The position numbers and the translations under genes were made by a program. From the NCBI RefSeq assembly GCF_004379255.2, contig NC_056036.1:38020076-38084075 (forward strand): a DNA stretch of 64,000 nucleotides, given 5' to 3'. The notes below the pieces were generated by a model, which did not search any database, was not told where the DNA came from, and was given only the letters and a program-made list of their open reading frames with translations. Shown here piece by piece: positions 24,439-35,924 of this stretch; position 1 is the first letter of the stretch; each line of letters begins with the position of its first letter. Source of the DNA: Salvia splendens (taxonomy: Eukaryota; Streptophyta; Magnoliopsida; Lamiales; Lamiaceae).

Positions 24439-25101
24439 TACTACTGCTACTACTATTTTTATTAGAAAAGATATTATCATTTGATTACATCTCTCTATGA
24501 TCATATCTATTAAAACTTAGGTAATAAATATTGCTATAAAATATAATTATTCATGTATAAATGACATTATCAGTATTAATATTATTATTCATGTTATTAG
24601 GAGAAAAAAGTTATTGTTCATTTTAAAAATAAGCAATTATTATTCATGTTAATATATGATTGTAAAATGATTTGTTTTTCTTCAATTTCTTTATATACTC
24701 CCATTTATTTAGATGTAAGAGTAATTAGGAGTAAAAAAATTGCATATTTTGTTGTTATAGACGGATACTAGTGAAATTTTAACTGAGTTATCCTCATCCC
24801 ATTAGTGATAATTGAGTGGAGGTGATGGAGCTATCAATCAATCACATTGGAGAGAGGGGAAGAGCATTGGGATCATGAAACAGAGTGATTAGTAGCTGGC
24901 AAAATTAGTTGACAAAACTAAAGGCACGAAGCGGTTAGGCCAAAGCAACTAAACGACAAATCACAACGCTTGGGTCCCACTCAACAAACTTGTGACAGGA
25001 GATCCGATCCGCCTACTACTTGCTCCGGATCCGAGTTCTTCGTGGGTCAGCCTTACCCGTATTTTACGGGTTATCATTAACCCCATTATCACATCCAAGT
25101 C
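24439..25101. other. Spacer, nothing recognised
   Basis: AT-rich up to about 24890, then a mixed-composition flank of the next Harbinger element. Confidence 0.4.
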
Positions 25102-25311
25102 TTGGGGCATCCCTAGTGGGGCTGACGGCGAACGATGGCACATCTATCGTCCGCGCCCTATGCTTCGTCCACGAACGATAGTCCTTCGACTAGGCGGACG
25201 ATGGAACGCGTTTTCCTTTTTTTTTTATTTTTTAAAATTCTTCAAAATTTATTATATATATACACCACAACTCTACTTTTCCATTCACTCCACTCTTCCA
25301 TACACTATAAA

Positions 25312-26314
25312 ATGAATCCCGGTGATTAACCAAGTCCGAATAGTCCGATGTTCAGTGGTGGTGCACGGTGGCAGGGTACAGACCCTGATGAATACCAACC
25401 ATGTGACTCCAACACCCAGTACGATCCCGATTTCAGTACGGATTCGTACGAGCTGTCAGACATGGAGCAGTCTCCCACTGGCGCCGCCGCCGCCTCGGGC
25501 TCCGCCACCAAGAAGAAGTGGAACTGGCAAAGGGCCCAGAAGTTGCCGGTTCCGGAGAAGAATGAAGAGTTCGCCCCAGGGAAGACGAACTACAACTCGG
25601 ATGAAACCATCGTCTTGACCCTGTGTTGGATTGATATTTCAGAGGACCCGGTGTTTGCCAACAATCAAAAGCAAATAGCGTACTGAGAGCGCATCGCTGA
25701 TCGCTACAACGAGGCCAAGCCACCGGCCGCCTACAAGCGCCATAGGGAGCAGCTCCGCAAGCACTGGAATCAGGTGAAGAAGCAGGTCAATTTTTTCTCG
25801 TCGGAGTATGAGAAGTGCTTGAGGGAGCAGGGTAGCGGCGAGAGTTTTACGGATGTGCGCGATAGAGCGCATGCGTGGTACATTTCATTGTACGGAGATT
25901 TCAAGCATTACAACTCCTGGCTCCTCTTGAAGGACAAGCAGAAGTTCTAAGGAGAGATTCTGCCCCTATCGGCTGCAGCAAAGAGGACGAAGAACACCGC
26001 CGCCGATGATTATACGAGCAGCAACAGCGGCGCACCTCCGATGAACCTCAACCAGTCGATGTACGAGGGTGAGAGTTCCGGCACACCAATGTCCTCCCGG
26101 CGTCCCATTGGAAGCAAGGCTGCCAAGAACAAGGGCAGGGCGAAGGCGACATCCTCACAGGCCCCTGGCCCCGACCCCGATCGGGACCTCTACCCCGGCC
26201 CCGACTTCGGCAGCGGGACATGGCTACGTGGAGTTGGAGGCGGCCGCCAACCGGAGGACGTTGTAGTGCGAGGACCCGAGCAAAGCCGAATACCTCTAAT
26301 GGATGATCGATGAT
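25312..26314 (+). pseudogene. Harbinger ORF1 (Myb/SANT-like, NAM-associated C-term), broken
   Basis: ORF1 proteins bind the element ends and help the transposase enter the nucleus or assemble. The frame starts at the ATG at 25312 and has three nonsense codons: TAA at 25327-25329, TGA at 25684-25686 (normally Trp before ERIADRYN) and TAA at 25948-25950 (normally Gln after DKQKF). Between them the trihelix-like region (DETIVLTLCWIDISEDPVF, then YKRHREQLRKHWNQVKKQVN) and the C-terminal SSGTPMSSRRPIGSKAAKNKG remain readable. Frame is lost again near 26215-26300. It is related to the relic at 30540-31230. Confidence 0.8.
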
Positions 26315-26516
26315 CTGCGCCGCAAGCTGGGAATGAACTAATAATGAAGGATTTAGTTAACTTGTTTTTTATTTCTAACTCTTGTAACTTTTTTTTACTT
26401 AGTAATTTAGGAATTGCCTTTAATCGTAATGTTTTTTTTGTTTATAATTTTGCATGACATATTTGAAAATATAAAAAAATTAATTAACAAAATAGTAGTG
26501 AAAACTATAGGGCGGA

Positions 26517-26656
26517 CTTTAGGGCGTCCTACTGCAGGTGGAAGGGTAGGAGGATAGAATGATGATGTAGCGGAGCATAAGGCTCCCTTTAGGGCGTCCT
26601 AGTGCAGGTGGAAGGGTAGGAGGATAGAATGATGATGTAGCGGAGCATAAGGCGCC
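26517..26656. repeat. 70-bp tandem duplication in the Harbinger 3' subterminal region
   Basis: Two nearly identical 70-base copies, beginning at about 26517 and 26587, each contain AGGGCGTCCTA-TGCAGGTGGAAGGG and GATGATGTAGCGGAGCATAA. The start of a third follows. Confidence 0.85.
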
Positions 26657-26736
26657 CTTTAGGGCGCCCCATTGTGGATGCTCTTACGTGTTGTTTCATC
26701 CACTTCAAATTTCATTTAAGCCTGCAATTTTTAATA

Positions 26737-26958
26737 CTCACTCCGTCCCCAAAGAATATGCACTTTGGGTTCTACACGGGTTTTAATATAAAATTGGTGA
26801 AGTAAGAGAGATGTAGAGAGAAAAAATAATTAAAGTATTATTAGTGGGAAATGAGTCAAAACTTATTAGAGAGAAAAAGTTTCCAAAATTGAAAAATGCA
26901 TATTCTTATGGGACGGACTAAAATGAAAAAAATACATATTCTTGTGAAACGGAGGGAG
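26737..26958. mobile_element. Stowaway MITE
   Basis: Ends CTCACTCCGTCCCC and CTCCCTCCGTTTCAC (inward), flanked by TA on both sides. It shares GAATATGCACTTTGGGTTC-like sequence with the MITE at 35462-35685. Confidence 0.8.
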
Positions 26959-27143
26959 TATCATGCAGAGACATAATCGGATCACAAAAAAGAAAAAAAT
27001 ATGACAATTTTATCTCGGTCTGTAGCTTAATTTGCTTATAAATTTAAAACAACGTTAGTGCTCTAAATAAGAGATAACATGATTTTGAGAATCATACTGT
27101 TTAATTTACATTACTAATATGACCGTAGCCGTCAATTTATATA

Positions 27144-27370
27144 CTCCCTTCGCCACTAATACAATGCATAATTTGATTAGGTATGAGTTTTAAGAAATAT
27201 AGTGGAAAAAGTTAATGAAACATAGTCCTACTTTTATGTGAGTACTTTATAACAAAAATATGAGTGTGATAAAATTAGCGTAATGTGGGACCATTAATAA
27301 AAATAGTAAAAAAATAAATGTGACATTTATTAATTGGCGGATGAAAATGAAAAATATGACGACGAGAGAG
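27144..27370. mobile_element. Degenerate Stowaway-like MITE
   Basis: CTCCCTTCGCCACTAAT on the left and CTCTCTCGTCGTCATA inward on the right, with TA flanks. The ends are decayed. Confidence 0.5.
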
Positions 27371-28111
27371 TAGATGCAAATCTAAATGTTTTAAAATCAC
27401 ATAGTCATTACTCAATACATGAAAATTTCTAAAATTAAGGTCTCGGTTCTCTCTTTCGACTAAAATTTCCTCTATTAACAGTCAACCCATTCTAATATCA
27501 TGATCAAAGTCCACTAATTTTCTTATATTTATTTGTTTCAATTTGCCAATAGAAAATTCTTTTAAAAGCATGGTTAAATACTTATGTACAATACCTAATT
27601 TTGGATTACTTTTTAGAAGTACATAACTTATTCCAGAGCAACCTTTTAAAAAATAGACTATGGTTGATGAAAATTTATATTTCAACAAAATATTATTTGT
27701 GTATAGAGTAATATTATTGTTTCATTTTGTAATTTACTATGTGTGCACACATTGGCATGATTATATATTTGTCTGCACTCAATGCATTACTATGTAGTAA
27801 TTTAATTTGATTATCACATTATGTGCATCATCAGTAATGTTTGTAACATTGAATGTTAAAAAATATATATATTCAATTAGAGTTTTCCTATCATTCCGAT
27901 GAGGTGTGTGATTTTGCAATGACGAATGCATAGTTTGGTTCGGTGGCGTAATATTAATTTGTCAAGATACTGATTTGTACGAGATTAATTAACTGATCGA
28001 TCAAATTAGTTTTGTTAAGGGGATAGCCTCATAAATCAAGACTAATCATGTGCGTTACTATTCCGAGATTATCCCATCTACATAGTTGAACAATATTCAC
28101 AAAACTTAGTA
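27371..28111. other. AT-rich spacer, nothing recognised
   Basis: No supported gene or repeat. Confidence 0.4.
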
Positions 28112-28119
28112 CTTTAATT

Positions 28120-28656
28120 CAGTGGCGGACCCAGGATTTTAACAATGGGGGTCCAAATTAGTACTCCGTTTTATCTTTTCCGTCTATAAAAAATAGTCTG
28201 TCTTATCTTTTCATTTTCATCCGTCCACCTAAATAGTCTCATTTTATGAAATAGTAGGTATTAGACAATGAACTACTGTCCACCAAAATAGTCTCATCTT
28301 ATGAAGTAAGTATTAGATAATGAACTAGATATGAAGCTCTGTTATACTAAAAACCCATAACTTTGTTTCCAAATTACTACTCCGTCTTATCTTTTCCATC
28401 CATTAAAAAAAGTCTCATCTTTCCATTTTCATCCGTCCGTCAAAATTGTCTCATCTTATGAACTATAAGTACTATAATGAAGAACTACCTTCCACCAAAA
28501 TAGTATCATCTAATGAACTAGATATGAAAATGTGTTATACTATGACCAACTGAGCAAGCAAATGAAATGAATATATAATGGATCATACGCATATATAATA
28601 TATAATCGAAATGCAAATAATTGGGGGTCCCATCCTATAACGTATGTCCGCCTCTG
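28120..28656. mobile_element. Non-autonomous hAT-type element (537 bp)
   Basis: Ends CAGTGGCGGACCCAGGATTT and CAGAGGCGGACATACG (inward). The 8-bp duplication is CTTTAATT/CTCTAATT (28112-28119, 28657-28664), one mismatch. The interior consists of a direct duplication of about 210 bases, from about 28168 and 28378, built from Stowaway-like phrases (ACTCCGT-TTATCTTTTCC). Confidence 0.82.
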
Positions 28657-28981
28657 CTCTAATTAGTTTATAAAATCTAACACCAAACAATAATATTCTA
28701 GCTAGTCATTTTGGACGGTATCATTCACAACACACTCTATATATCTTCTTCGACAATTTTGCTAAAGATGCTTTCACCATTTGTTACTTTATGGGTAAAA
28801 GCTATTTACTTCTTGCTTTGTTCTTTTCTTATCCATGAGTGAAACAATAAAGCTGGGATATTTGAATAAAAGGTTAAATTTATCACTCTTGCTCTAAAAT
28901 TTACTGTTTTCTTTAACTCTCAAATTACTTTATCATGATGAGTTACGAAACGCACCTACTAATAAATATTACTCCCTTCGT

Positions 28982-29176
28982 CCTATAATATATGAAACAC
29001 ACTTACACTTTCCTTTTTAGTTTGTTCCACAAAAGATATTACATTTCTCTTTTTTTTTAAACTCTCTTTCATATTAATATAAATATATTATTTTCTCTCT
29101 TCATCTAACATACAAAATATCTTCTCAAATCTCGTGTCATTACTCAAGTGTGTCATTTATTATAGGACGGATGGAG
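28982..29176. mobile_element. Stowaway MITE (195 bp)
   Basis: CTCCCTTCGTCCTATAATA on the left and CTCCATCCGTCCTATAATA inward on the right, with TA flanks. Confidence 0.8.
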
Positions 29177-30334
29177 TAGTATATTTTAAGTCGTTTTAAA
29201 TAATTATACAGATATTGGAATTATATGGCAAATTGCAAATGTTAGTGGATAAAATGATTTGAGGTTTCCTTTTATTTAATAATAATGGTCATTTTACTAT
29301 AAGTTGCATTAATGCATGGGTAAAATGTATTTTTATTGGTTGTTTACAATAATACTCCATAATAGAATTTGACAATTTGTAAACTTTTAAGATTGTTGAA
29401 TTCTTCTCAACACACACACACACACACCCCTATATGGCCATACATATATGTAATGTATATATCTGTGTATACGCACATTATTTATTGTGAGTCTGCGACA
29501 AAAGCCTTACATGAACTGAAATTATTTATTACTCCCAAAATGCAGAGAATAATCATTGAAAATTAAACACACAGTTTCTACATCTACAAGATGAAAAAAT
29601 AAGAGGGATGCTAAATTGTCTTAATGTGGCTGGCTATAAATAGTTAATTTAGTCCATTTAATGTATAAAAAATTAGAATTACCGATATAAACTTATATGT
29701 GTGTGAATGGACTTGTGAGTTGATACTTATCTTTGAATTCCATTACGTAAAACACATTAATATCACGAATTACTGTATACGTTGAGCAACAATCAAGAAA
29801 TGACAGTAGTAATAAGTTGAGCAAAAACTACGAAAGAGCAACACTAACATGTTGAGCAAAACATAGAATGAAGATGATATAAAAGTAGAATCAAGTAGTA
29901 TTAAACCAAAAATTTGAAAAAAAATCAATTTTTTTATTATTTAATTAATTTATGGTTGGCCATAATGTGGCCGCATGACATTATTCAAATTCCTCGCTTG
30001 TACAGTGTACTTGCATGAGAAAAAGTATGTATTCCGATTACAATTGAGATAATTTTTTAATTGGTTAGGTAACCATTGAATCCAGAGCCGCATTAAGAAA
30101 ATTTTCAGACCTCTATACCTAGCCTAACGATAGTGTGTGCGCTTTTTTATATATGTTGGGCTATAATAAGAATTGCTACTTTTGATTAAAATAGGAAACG
30201 GAAACAAATAAAGCAAAAATGAAAGTACTTCGTGTGGTTCAGTTTTCCGTAGATCCGTATGAACTGTTAAAAATAATCGGGTCATAACAATAATTAAAAG
30301 ACAATTTGGCAAAACCATGTGCTCTAGACTTGCA
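29177..30334. other. AT-rich spacer with an (AC)n tract
   Basis: A (CA)n microsatellite lies at 29409-29427. No gene is supported. Confidence 0.4.
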
Positions 30335-30337
30335 TAA

Positions 30338-31526
30338 GAGCATTTGCAATGGGCGGACGATGGCACGCCCGATGGCGCGCATCGTCCGCGCCATCCATCG
30401 TCCGCACCCATTGTGGGTGCGCGTCATAGGGCGCGGACGATAGTCGCGCCCTATACTTCGATCGCGGATGATAGCGCGGACAATGGAGGTCGCGGACGAT
30501 CGACCGTGGACGATGGCACGGTGTTGGGTAGATATATCGGAAGATCCGATATTCACGAACAACTAGTGACAGATCGCGTACTGGGAACGCATCGCGGACC
30601 TCTACAATTCGGTCAAGCCGCCGACCGCGTACAAGCGCAAGCGTGAGCAACTCCGCAAGCACTGGGATCAAGTCAAGAAGCAAGTGAACTTGTACGCGGC
30701 GGAGTTCGAGAAGTTCACGCGGTCACAGGTGAGCGGCGAGAGCGCGAGCGACGTGCGCATTAAAGCGATGTTGTCGTACAGGTCGATGTTCGGCGATTTC
30801 AAGCACGAGGCCATCTAGGCGCTCTTGAGGAAGAAGCAGAAGTTCCAAGGTGGAATTCTGCACACTGGTGCGCCGAAGAGGACGAAGGTCACCGAAGTTG
30901 GTGACTACACGAGCAGCGGCAGCGGCAGTCACCCGGTTGACCTCAACCGGACGTACGTGGATGAAGGGAGTTCCGGCACACCGGTGTCCTTCCTGCGTCC
31001 TCCCGGCGTCAAGGCTGCGAAGGCCAAGGGAAGGCGACCGCGACCTCATCGTCGACCGCTGCAACCCAAGCTCCGGTCCCGGTAGAGCTCCCGACCCAGA
31101 CGGCCACCGCGTTTGAGTCGTTAGCAACAACGTCGATGGCAAGGACAATGTTGCAGACGCACAGGGCCCTCAAGAAGTGTACCGACCCCGACGAAGTCGA
31201 ATATCTCCGGGCGTTACTCGATGTGCTGCGTCGGAAGTTGGGAATTGGTCCGACTTAGTTTTTTTTTTATTAGTTCAATGATGTAACTTTTTTTTATTAA
31301 AATTTCGTCGTTTGTTATTTAGACTGTTTTTTATTTACTCGTTACTTGTTATTTGAAAACAGTTAAATTAATTAAACAAAACAATAAAATGATGATGTGG
31401 TGCCCTATGGGGCGCACTTTAGGGCGCGCCTTAGGGCGCCCCACTGCAGGTGGGGAGGTAGGAGGATAAAACTGCTGACGTGGCGCGCCATAGGGCGCGC
31501 CTTAGGGCGCCCCATTGCTAATGCTC
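30338..31526 (+). mobile_element. PIF/Harbinger element carrying truncated ORF1 (1,189 bp)
   Basis: Ends GAGCATTTGCAATGGGCGG and GAGCATTAGCAATGGGGCG (inward), with TAA duplication at 30335-30337 and 31527-31529. The left subterminal zone holds overlapping GATGG/CCATC palindromes. No transposase is present. Confidence 0.87.
30540..31258 (+). pseudogene. Harbinger ORF1 relic lacking its 5' part
   Basis: Readable segments are WERIADLYN, YKRKREQLRKHWDQVKKQVN and GSSGTPVSFLRPPGVKAAKAKG, homologous to the ORF1 at 25312. The N-terminal acidic region is deleted, a TAG interrupts the region after FKHEA, and the C-terminal quarter changes frame. Confidence 0.75.
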
Positions 31527-31639
31527 TAAAGAAGCTTTCCAAACGTCGGATTCCTATTGCTAATTAAAGAATAATTTAAAAAAAATAACGTTGAAAGAAA
31601 AAAATTGTTAGGAAATTTGAAGTATATTTATGGGCTTTA

Positions 31640-32241
31640 GAACGTCCACAATGGGGCACCCTATAGCCCGTACTATATGGCACCCTGTTCTCCGCCACAT
31701 CAGCATTTTATCCTCCATCCTATTCACCTGCAGTGGGACGCACTATAATCCACCATATAATTTTAACTACTATTTTGTACTTATTTGTTTTTATTTTTTA
31801 TGTTTGCAAATATATCAATTAGCAAGAATAAATATAAAAACACCACATATTAAAGGCAAATCCTATTGTCAGTATTTATTTTTTATTTTTTCTATTTTAT
31901 GGTTGCAAATTTGGAAAATCGTCGAAATTCATTATTGAATTTAGAGAGAAATTGAGATGGGGAAGAGAGTGGAGTGAAAAGTGTGAAATGAAGTTAAAAA
32001 ATTGGTGATATACATAGAAGAAAATATAAAAAAAAGAAGATTGTGCATCGTCCGGACCTATCCTCCTTACCCCCGCAATGGGGCGGAGGATAGGCCAGAG
32101 GATGCAAAATATGGTTCATCATCCGCGGAGGATGCATAGGGCGCGGAGGATGGAAATCGCATAGGGCGTGGAGCTACAGTGAAGGACGATGGGGCGGATG
32201 ATGCATAAGCCGGGCTATCGTCCGCTCCACTATGGATGCTC
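31640..32241. mobile_element. Tourist-like (Harbinger) MITE (602 bp)
   Basis: Ends GAACGTCCACAATGGGGCACC and GAGCATCCATAGTGGAGCGG (inward), with TTA duplication at 31637-31639 and 32242-32244. The right half has GGATGATGC/GCGGAGGAT repeats like the neighbouring Harbinger elements. It has no coding content. Confidence 0.83.
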
Positions 32242-32244
32242 TTA

Positions 32245-33214
32245 TAAAAATAAGTTGTTTTATACTCCTATGATATAGTATCCCACAAATCACACATATA
32301 CGAAGAGAAAGGCGTAAACCAATATATGACAATACTGTTTTCGTTTACTCCATATTAACATTATTTATTTTATTATGTATATTTATTTTGATTCTAATAA
32401 ATCCAAATTACACATCACTAAATTTTAAAATTTCATAAAATCAAAATTTCAATTTTTAACTATAACTTCAAACAATGAATGAAATAATAAAATAAACTTG
32501 AATTTTTTTTTAATATTTTGCAAAATTAATGGTATTAAGAGTAGTAGGAGTAATATTTATTGAGTTATAAGAATCAAACTAAATACTATACTTTAAAAAC
32601 ATAAAATAAATAATGCTGAGATATGTAACATAATGGAGTATTTCTGTATCACTCTTTATTTTCATTTGGAAGTGTTACATGTCTTAAAATATTTCTGCTG
32701 CTCATGTATGTATAATCCCAGCTAAATTAGTTTATTGCCAACGATAAGCAAGATTTGTGTAAAATTGAGCTAATGATGAGTTGGAATGAAATTTCAAGGA
32801 AATGAACCAAACTTCAAATACCTATAAATAATGTTATATTTAAAGTCTTGTTTCAGAGATAATATTATAATTGATTCAAATTAAGTACTTAGAAAAAAGA
32901 ATTAGAGAAAGGATTTAGAAGAATGAGAGACTCGTGTGAAGGAGCAGTGATCACGTGCTGGATACGCATGAATTAGCAAGGAATGCACGTGTGAGGTACG
33001 GGGAAGAGACATTTATGGGTGAGGAATGGTCGTCGGTAGCACGTGACTATGACAATGAAGATAGAGATACAGCTGTAACCGACTAGTAACGGCCGCTCAA
33101 CTTCTGTTTTACTTCATTAAATAAGGCAGCTTGTATTCAATGTATCAAATAATACTCCTGTTTTATTTGAATTGATAAATATCCAGTTTAATCCGTGATT
33201 TTATGTAGTACTAG
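32245..33214. other. AT-rich spacer with an ACGTG-box cluster at its end
   Basis: Mostly AT-rich. Positions 32890-33120 are different: less AT-rich, with three ACGTG cores and a later AATAAGGCAGC. That part resembles a promoter whose gene is missing or displaced by the Harbinger insertion at 33218. Confidence 0.4.
32950..33045. promoter_or_regulatory. Cluster of three G-box/ABRE-like sites
   Basis: TCACGTGC (about 32952), GCACGTGT (about 32985) and GCACGTGA (about 33039) occur within about 95 bases. ACGTG cores bind bZIP and bHLH factors. No downstream coding region is visible before the Harbinger element. Confidence 0.4.
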
Positions 33215-33217
33215 TAA

Positions 33218-34800
33218 GGGCATCATTAACCCCGTCCCCATTTCCGGCCCCAAGTCCTCTCCACGTCATCATTCCTCTACAGTTGCGGCCCAGACCCCAA
33301 CTGCTGTAACCCTGCAGGTTGCGGCCAGGGCCGCAACTAATAAATGACACTATTCACAACTCCAACCTATTTAACTCGTAAACGCAATTCGTTGAACAAT
33401 TGAAACCGGGAAAATGCATTGTTCATTAGAAATTAACATTATAATACTAGACGAAGCAAATTTGAAATACAAGAAACCCGGGCCACGACTACTACTTCTT
33501 CATTTGGGCGCGAAGGTAGGCGATCATCTCACGGTGCAACTCGATCTCCTCGTCCGACATCTTCGATGTATCCCTCGATGTCAACTCCGTCAGCTGGCTC
33601 ATCCGCCATGTAATATTCATCTCCGACAAAGTGTCGGCCATCTTATCCAGAGACAGATTGGTCGGCGGTGGCACCATAGCGGAGTTGCTCGCAGCTGCCT
33701 TCCCCTTTGCTTTCCTCTTGGTAGCCTTTGTTCCTATCGGGCGGCTCTGAATGCTAGGAGAGGAGCAGAAGACATCGTCGTCCGTCACGTTGAGGTCGAT
33801 CGCCGGACCTCCTTCGCTCGAAGAGTAGTTTCCGGAGGCGGAAACTTTGGTTCTCTTCGCCGCACCTGTTGTCGCCGGCTCGGCACCGCTAGTGTACTTC
33901 GGGCTCTTCTCGACGAGCTTCCAAACTTCGAAGTACTTGAAGGTCTTCTTCCCGTCAGTGAAGAACGCATCCTTCGCCTTCTCGACGAGGTCCGCCTCGT
34001 TGTGCCCGCTCGGCCACATACGGACTACGTTGGCCCACTTTCCGTTCCACTTGCTCATATCCGCCTGGACCCGGCCCCAATGCTTGCGCAGCTTCACGTA
34101 GCTACGCTCGATCGACCCTTTCGGACGGCCAGCGTTATATTTCTGCGCAATCCGCTCCCAAAAAGCCTTGCCGGTCTGCTGGTTGCCGATGATAGGATCC
34201 TCGGCGACATCGATGTAGTTCCTCGCAAGCCACAATGTCTCGTGCGGAGTGTACTTCTTCGGCCCATCCTCCTTCCCGACCTTCTCCTTTCCCCGCTCTT
34301 GAGCGGGCTCCATCTCACTGAGCTCGAACTCTTCGGTGTTGACCGGCGATGTAATGTCGACGTTGCTACCGACTCCCAGACTAGGTTGTATCTGCGATGG
34401 TTGCGACGACGGTATGTACCAATTGTTCGAGTTAACGAACTCCTCCATCTCACGTTGATCGCCGTTGAACCAATCCATTGGCGCCGAAACAAAGGGTATA
34501 ATAGAGTATTGAAATGGAACGCGGGATTGAAATGGATGGAATGCAAGCTCGTATTTATAGACATCGAATTAAAAAAAAATTAGATTTGCGGCCCGGCCCG
34601 AAGAGCGTGTAACGCTGGGCCGGGACGCGGGACATGCGGCCCGTCACCGTGCAACCCCGTCCCGGGCCGGGACGCGGGACGCTCCCCAGGCCGGGAACGC
34701 GGCCCTGGGACGGGCCTGAGCCGTGCCGTCCTTCCGTGTAATGCATGGGACGGGCCGGGACTCACGATTTGCGGCCCGGCCCATGGCGTTACAGATGCTC
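33218..34800 (-). mobile_element. PIF/Harbinger element with intact ORF1 (1,583 bp)
   Basis: Perfect TAA duplication (33215-33217, 34801-34803). Ends are GGGCATCATTAACCCC (left) and GAGCATCTGTAACGCC (inward from the right). The right subterminal region is rich in GGCCCGGCCCG/CGGGCCGGG motifs. The element is transcribed leftward from its right end and has no transposase. Confidence 0.87.
33492..34478 (-). CDS. Harbinger ORF1 protein (Myb/SANT-like), intact, 328 aa
   Basis: The uninterrupted frame starts ATG-GAT-TGG at 34478 and ends TAG at 33492. Residues 1-60 are acidic and Gln/Ser-rich. Residues about 75-140 form the Myb/trihelix-like DNA-binding region (YTPHETLWLARNYIDVAEDP, then WERIAQKYN and YVKLRKHWGRVQ). 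Residues about 140-200 contain KTFKYFEVWKLVEKSPKY, the NAM-associated C-terminal type domain. A basic segment with KATKRKAKGK follows, then a C-terminal helical region rich in Glu and Met. Plant annotations often mislabel such proteins as glutathione S-transferase T3-like. It is the only undamaged transposon DNA-binding gene in the window and could act in trans with a transposase elsewhere (inference). Confidence 0.85.
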   Translation of the reverse strand: MDWFNGDQREMEEFVNSNNWYIPSSQPSQIQPSLGVGSNVDITSPVNTEEFELSEMEPAQERGKEKVGKEDGPKKYTPHETLWLARNYIDVAEDPIIGNQQTGKAFWERIAQKYNAGRPKGSIERSYVKLRKHWGRVQADMSKWNGKWANVVRMWPSGHNEADLVEKAKDAFFTDGKKTFKYFEVWKLVEKSPKYTSGAEPATTGAAKRTKVSASGNYSSSEGGPAIDLNVTDDDVFCSSPSIQSRPIGTKATKRKAKGKAAASNSAMVPPPTNLSLDKMADTLSEMNITWRMSQLTELTSRDTSKMSDEEIELHREMIAYLRAQMKK

Positions 34801-34803
34801 TAA

Positions 34804-35459
34804 TAATCCCCTCCACGTTCGAATATTTTGTTTAAAAATTTACTAACGATATGAGTCATTTTAAATGTAAATATGAATTTTTCAGCATGCATTGGTTAGA
34901 AAATGAGAAATTGGGATTCGACTTGAAATCTCTAATCATGTAAAAGAAGGATGATGTTAAACACTTAAACTAGATCGTGTTTTGCCAAACAAGACAATTG
35001 ATCTTATTCTTATTAATTGTAAAAGTGTTACTATGTTATTGCAATATCGAATAGAGTAATTTTATGAGAGATAAATAACACTGATAAGAAGATGACACAT
35101 TTTCTTTTACTGTTCGTCGAATTAATTTAAGATGATTCATTATTAAAAGTAAAAACTGTGTTTTATTTTTTCCTCTCTCTTATTTTATTTCTCTTCACCT
35201 AACATATAAAATAAAATTGCATAAAATCTCGTGCTACCTAAAAAAGAGGTCATTTTCCTTGACACGGAGTAACATTTTTCTCAATACATCCTTTTTTATA
35301 GTATAAATGAAAAAATCATGACAGAAATTTTTCGATACAAACTTGGTGAAGACTCATTAAGTGAAACGATAACTATCAACTTGTTGACAAAAAAATTAAA
35401 TTATATCACATGCATCCGGAACAACACTTTAAGTTAAAACACATTCATAAGCAAAATAA
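34804..35459. other. AT-rich spacer, nothing recognised
   Basis: No ORF or element ends were found. Confidence 0.4.
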
Positions 35460-35461
35460 TA

Positions 35462-35685
35462 CTCCCTCCATACCCACAAGAATATGCACTCTTTCATTTT
35501 TAGTCCGTCCCACAAGAATATACACTTTCCAATATTGGAAACTTTTTTCTCTCTAATGAGGTGAGATCTATTCCCCACTAACAATACTTTAATTATTTTT
35601 TTTCTCTACATCTATCTTACTTTACCAATTTTGCATTAAAACTCGTACCGAACCCAAAGTGCATATTTTTTGGGGACGGATGGAG
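35462..35685. mobile_element. Stowaway MITE (224 bp)
   Basis: CTCCCTCCATACCCACAAG on the left and CTCCATCCGTCCCC inward on the right, with TA flanks. It belongs to the same subfamily as 26737-26958 (AAGAATATGCACT motif). Confidence 0.8.
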
Positions 35686-35901
35686 TAGTAAAATTTAAGA
35701 AGCAAATAACGAAATTTAACTGATTAATTAGCCCAACATTATCAAACAATTTATCTTTTTCATAAGTTTTTTTACTCAATCCTTTATAATCTATTCAAAT
35801 CAACACTCATCAAAAAACTAAATTGACATCTCTACCACTGAATACTGTAATTTCTTTTTTTGTACCATGAGAGAATAAGATGGCGGTCCTGAAAAAAAAA
35901 C

Positions 35902-35924
35902 ATATATATATATATATATATATA
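35902..35924. repeat. (AT)n microsatellite
   Basis: Eleven AT repeats follow an A9 run. Confidence 0.95.

Larger units (their letters stand above)
25105..26683 (+). mobile_element. PIF/Harbinger element carrying ORF1 relic (1,579 bp)
   Basis: The right end reads inward GAGCATCCACAATGGGGC and the left reads GGGCATCCCTAGTGGGGC. The flanks are TTG (25102-25104) and TTA (26684-26686), a decayed TTA duplication. It contains only the DNA-binding ORF1 gene, with no transposase. Confidence 0.78.

Noticed and set aside
33414..34583. 389-aa open frame on the + strand
   Set aside because: Exact antisense shadow of the Harbinger ORF1 on the minus strand; no family features.
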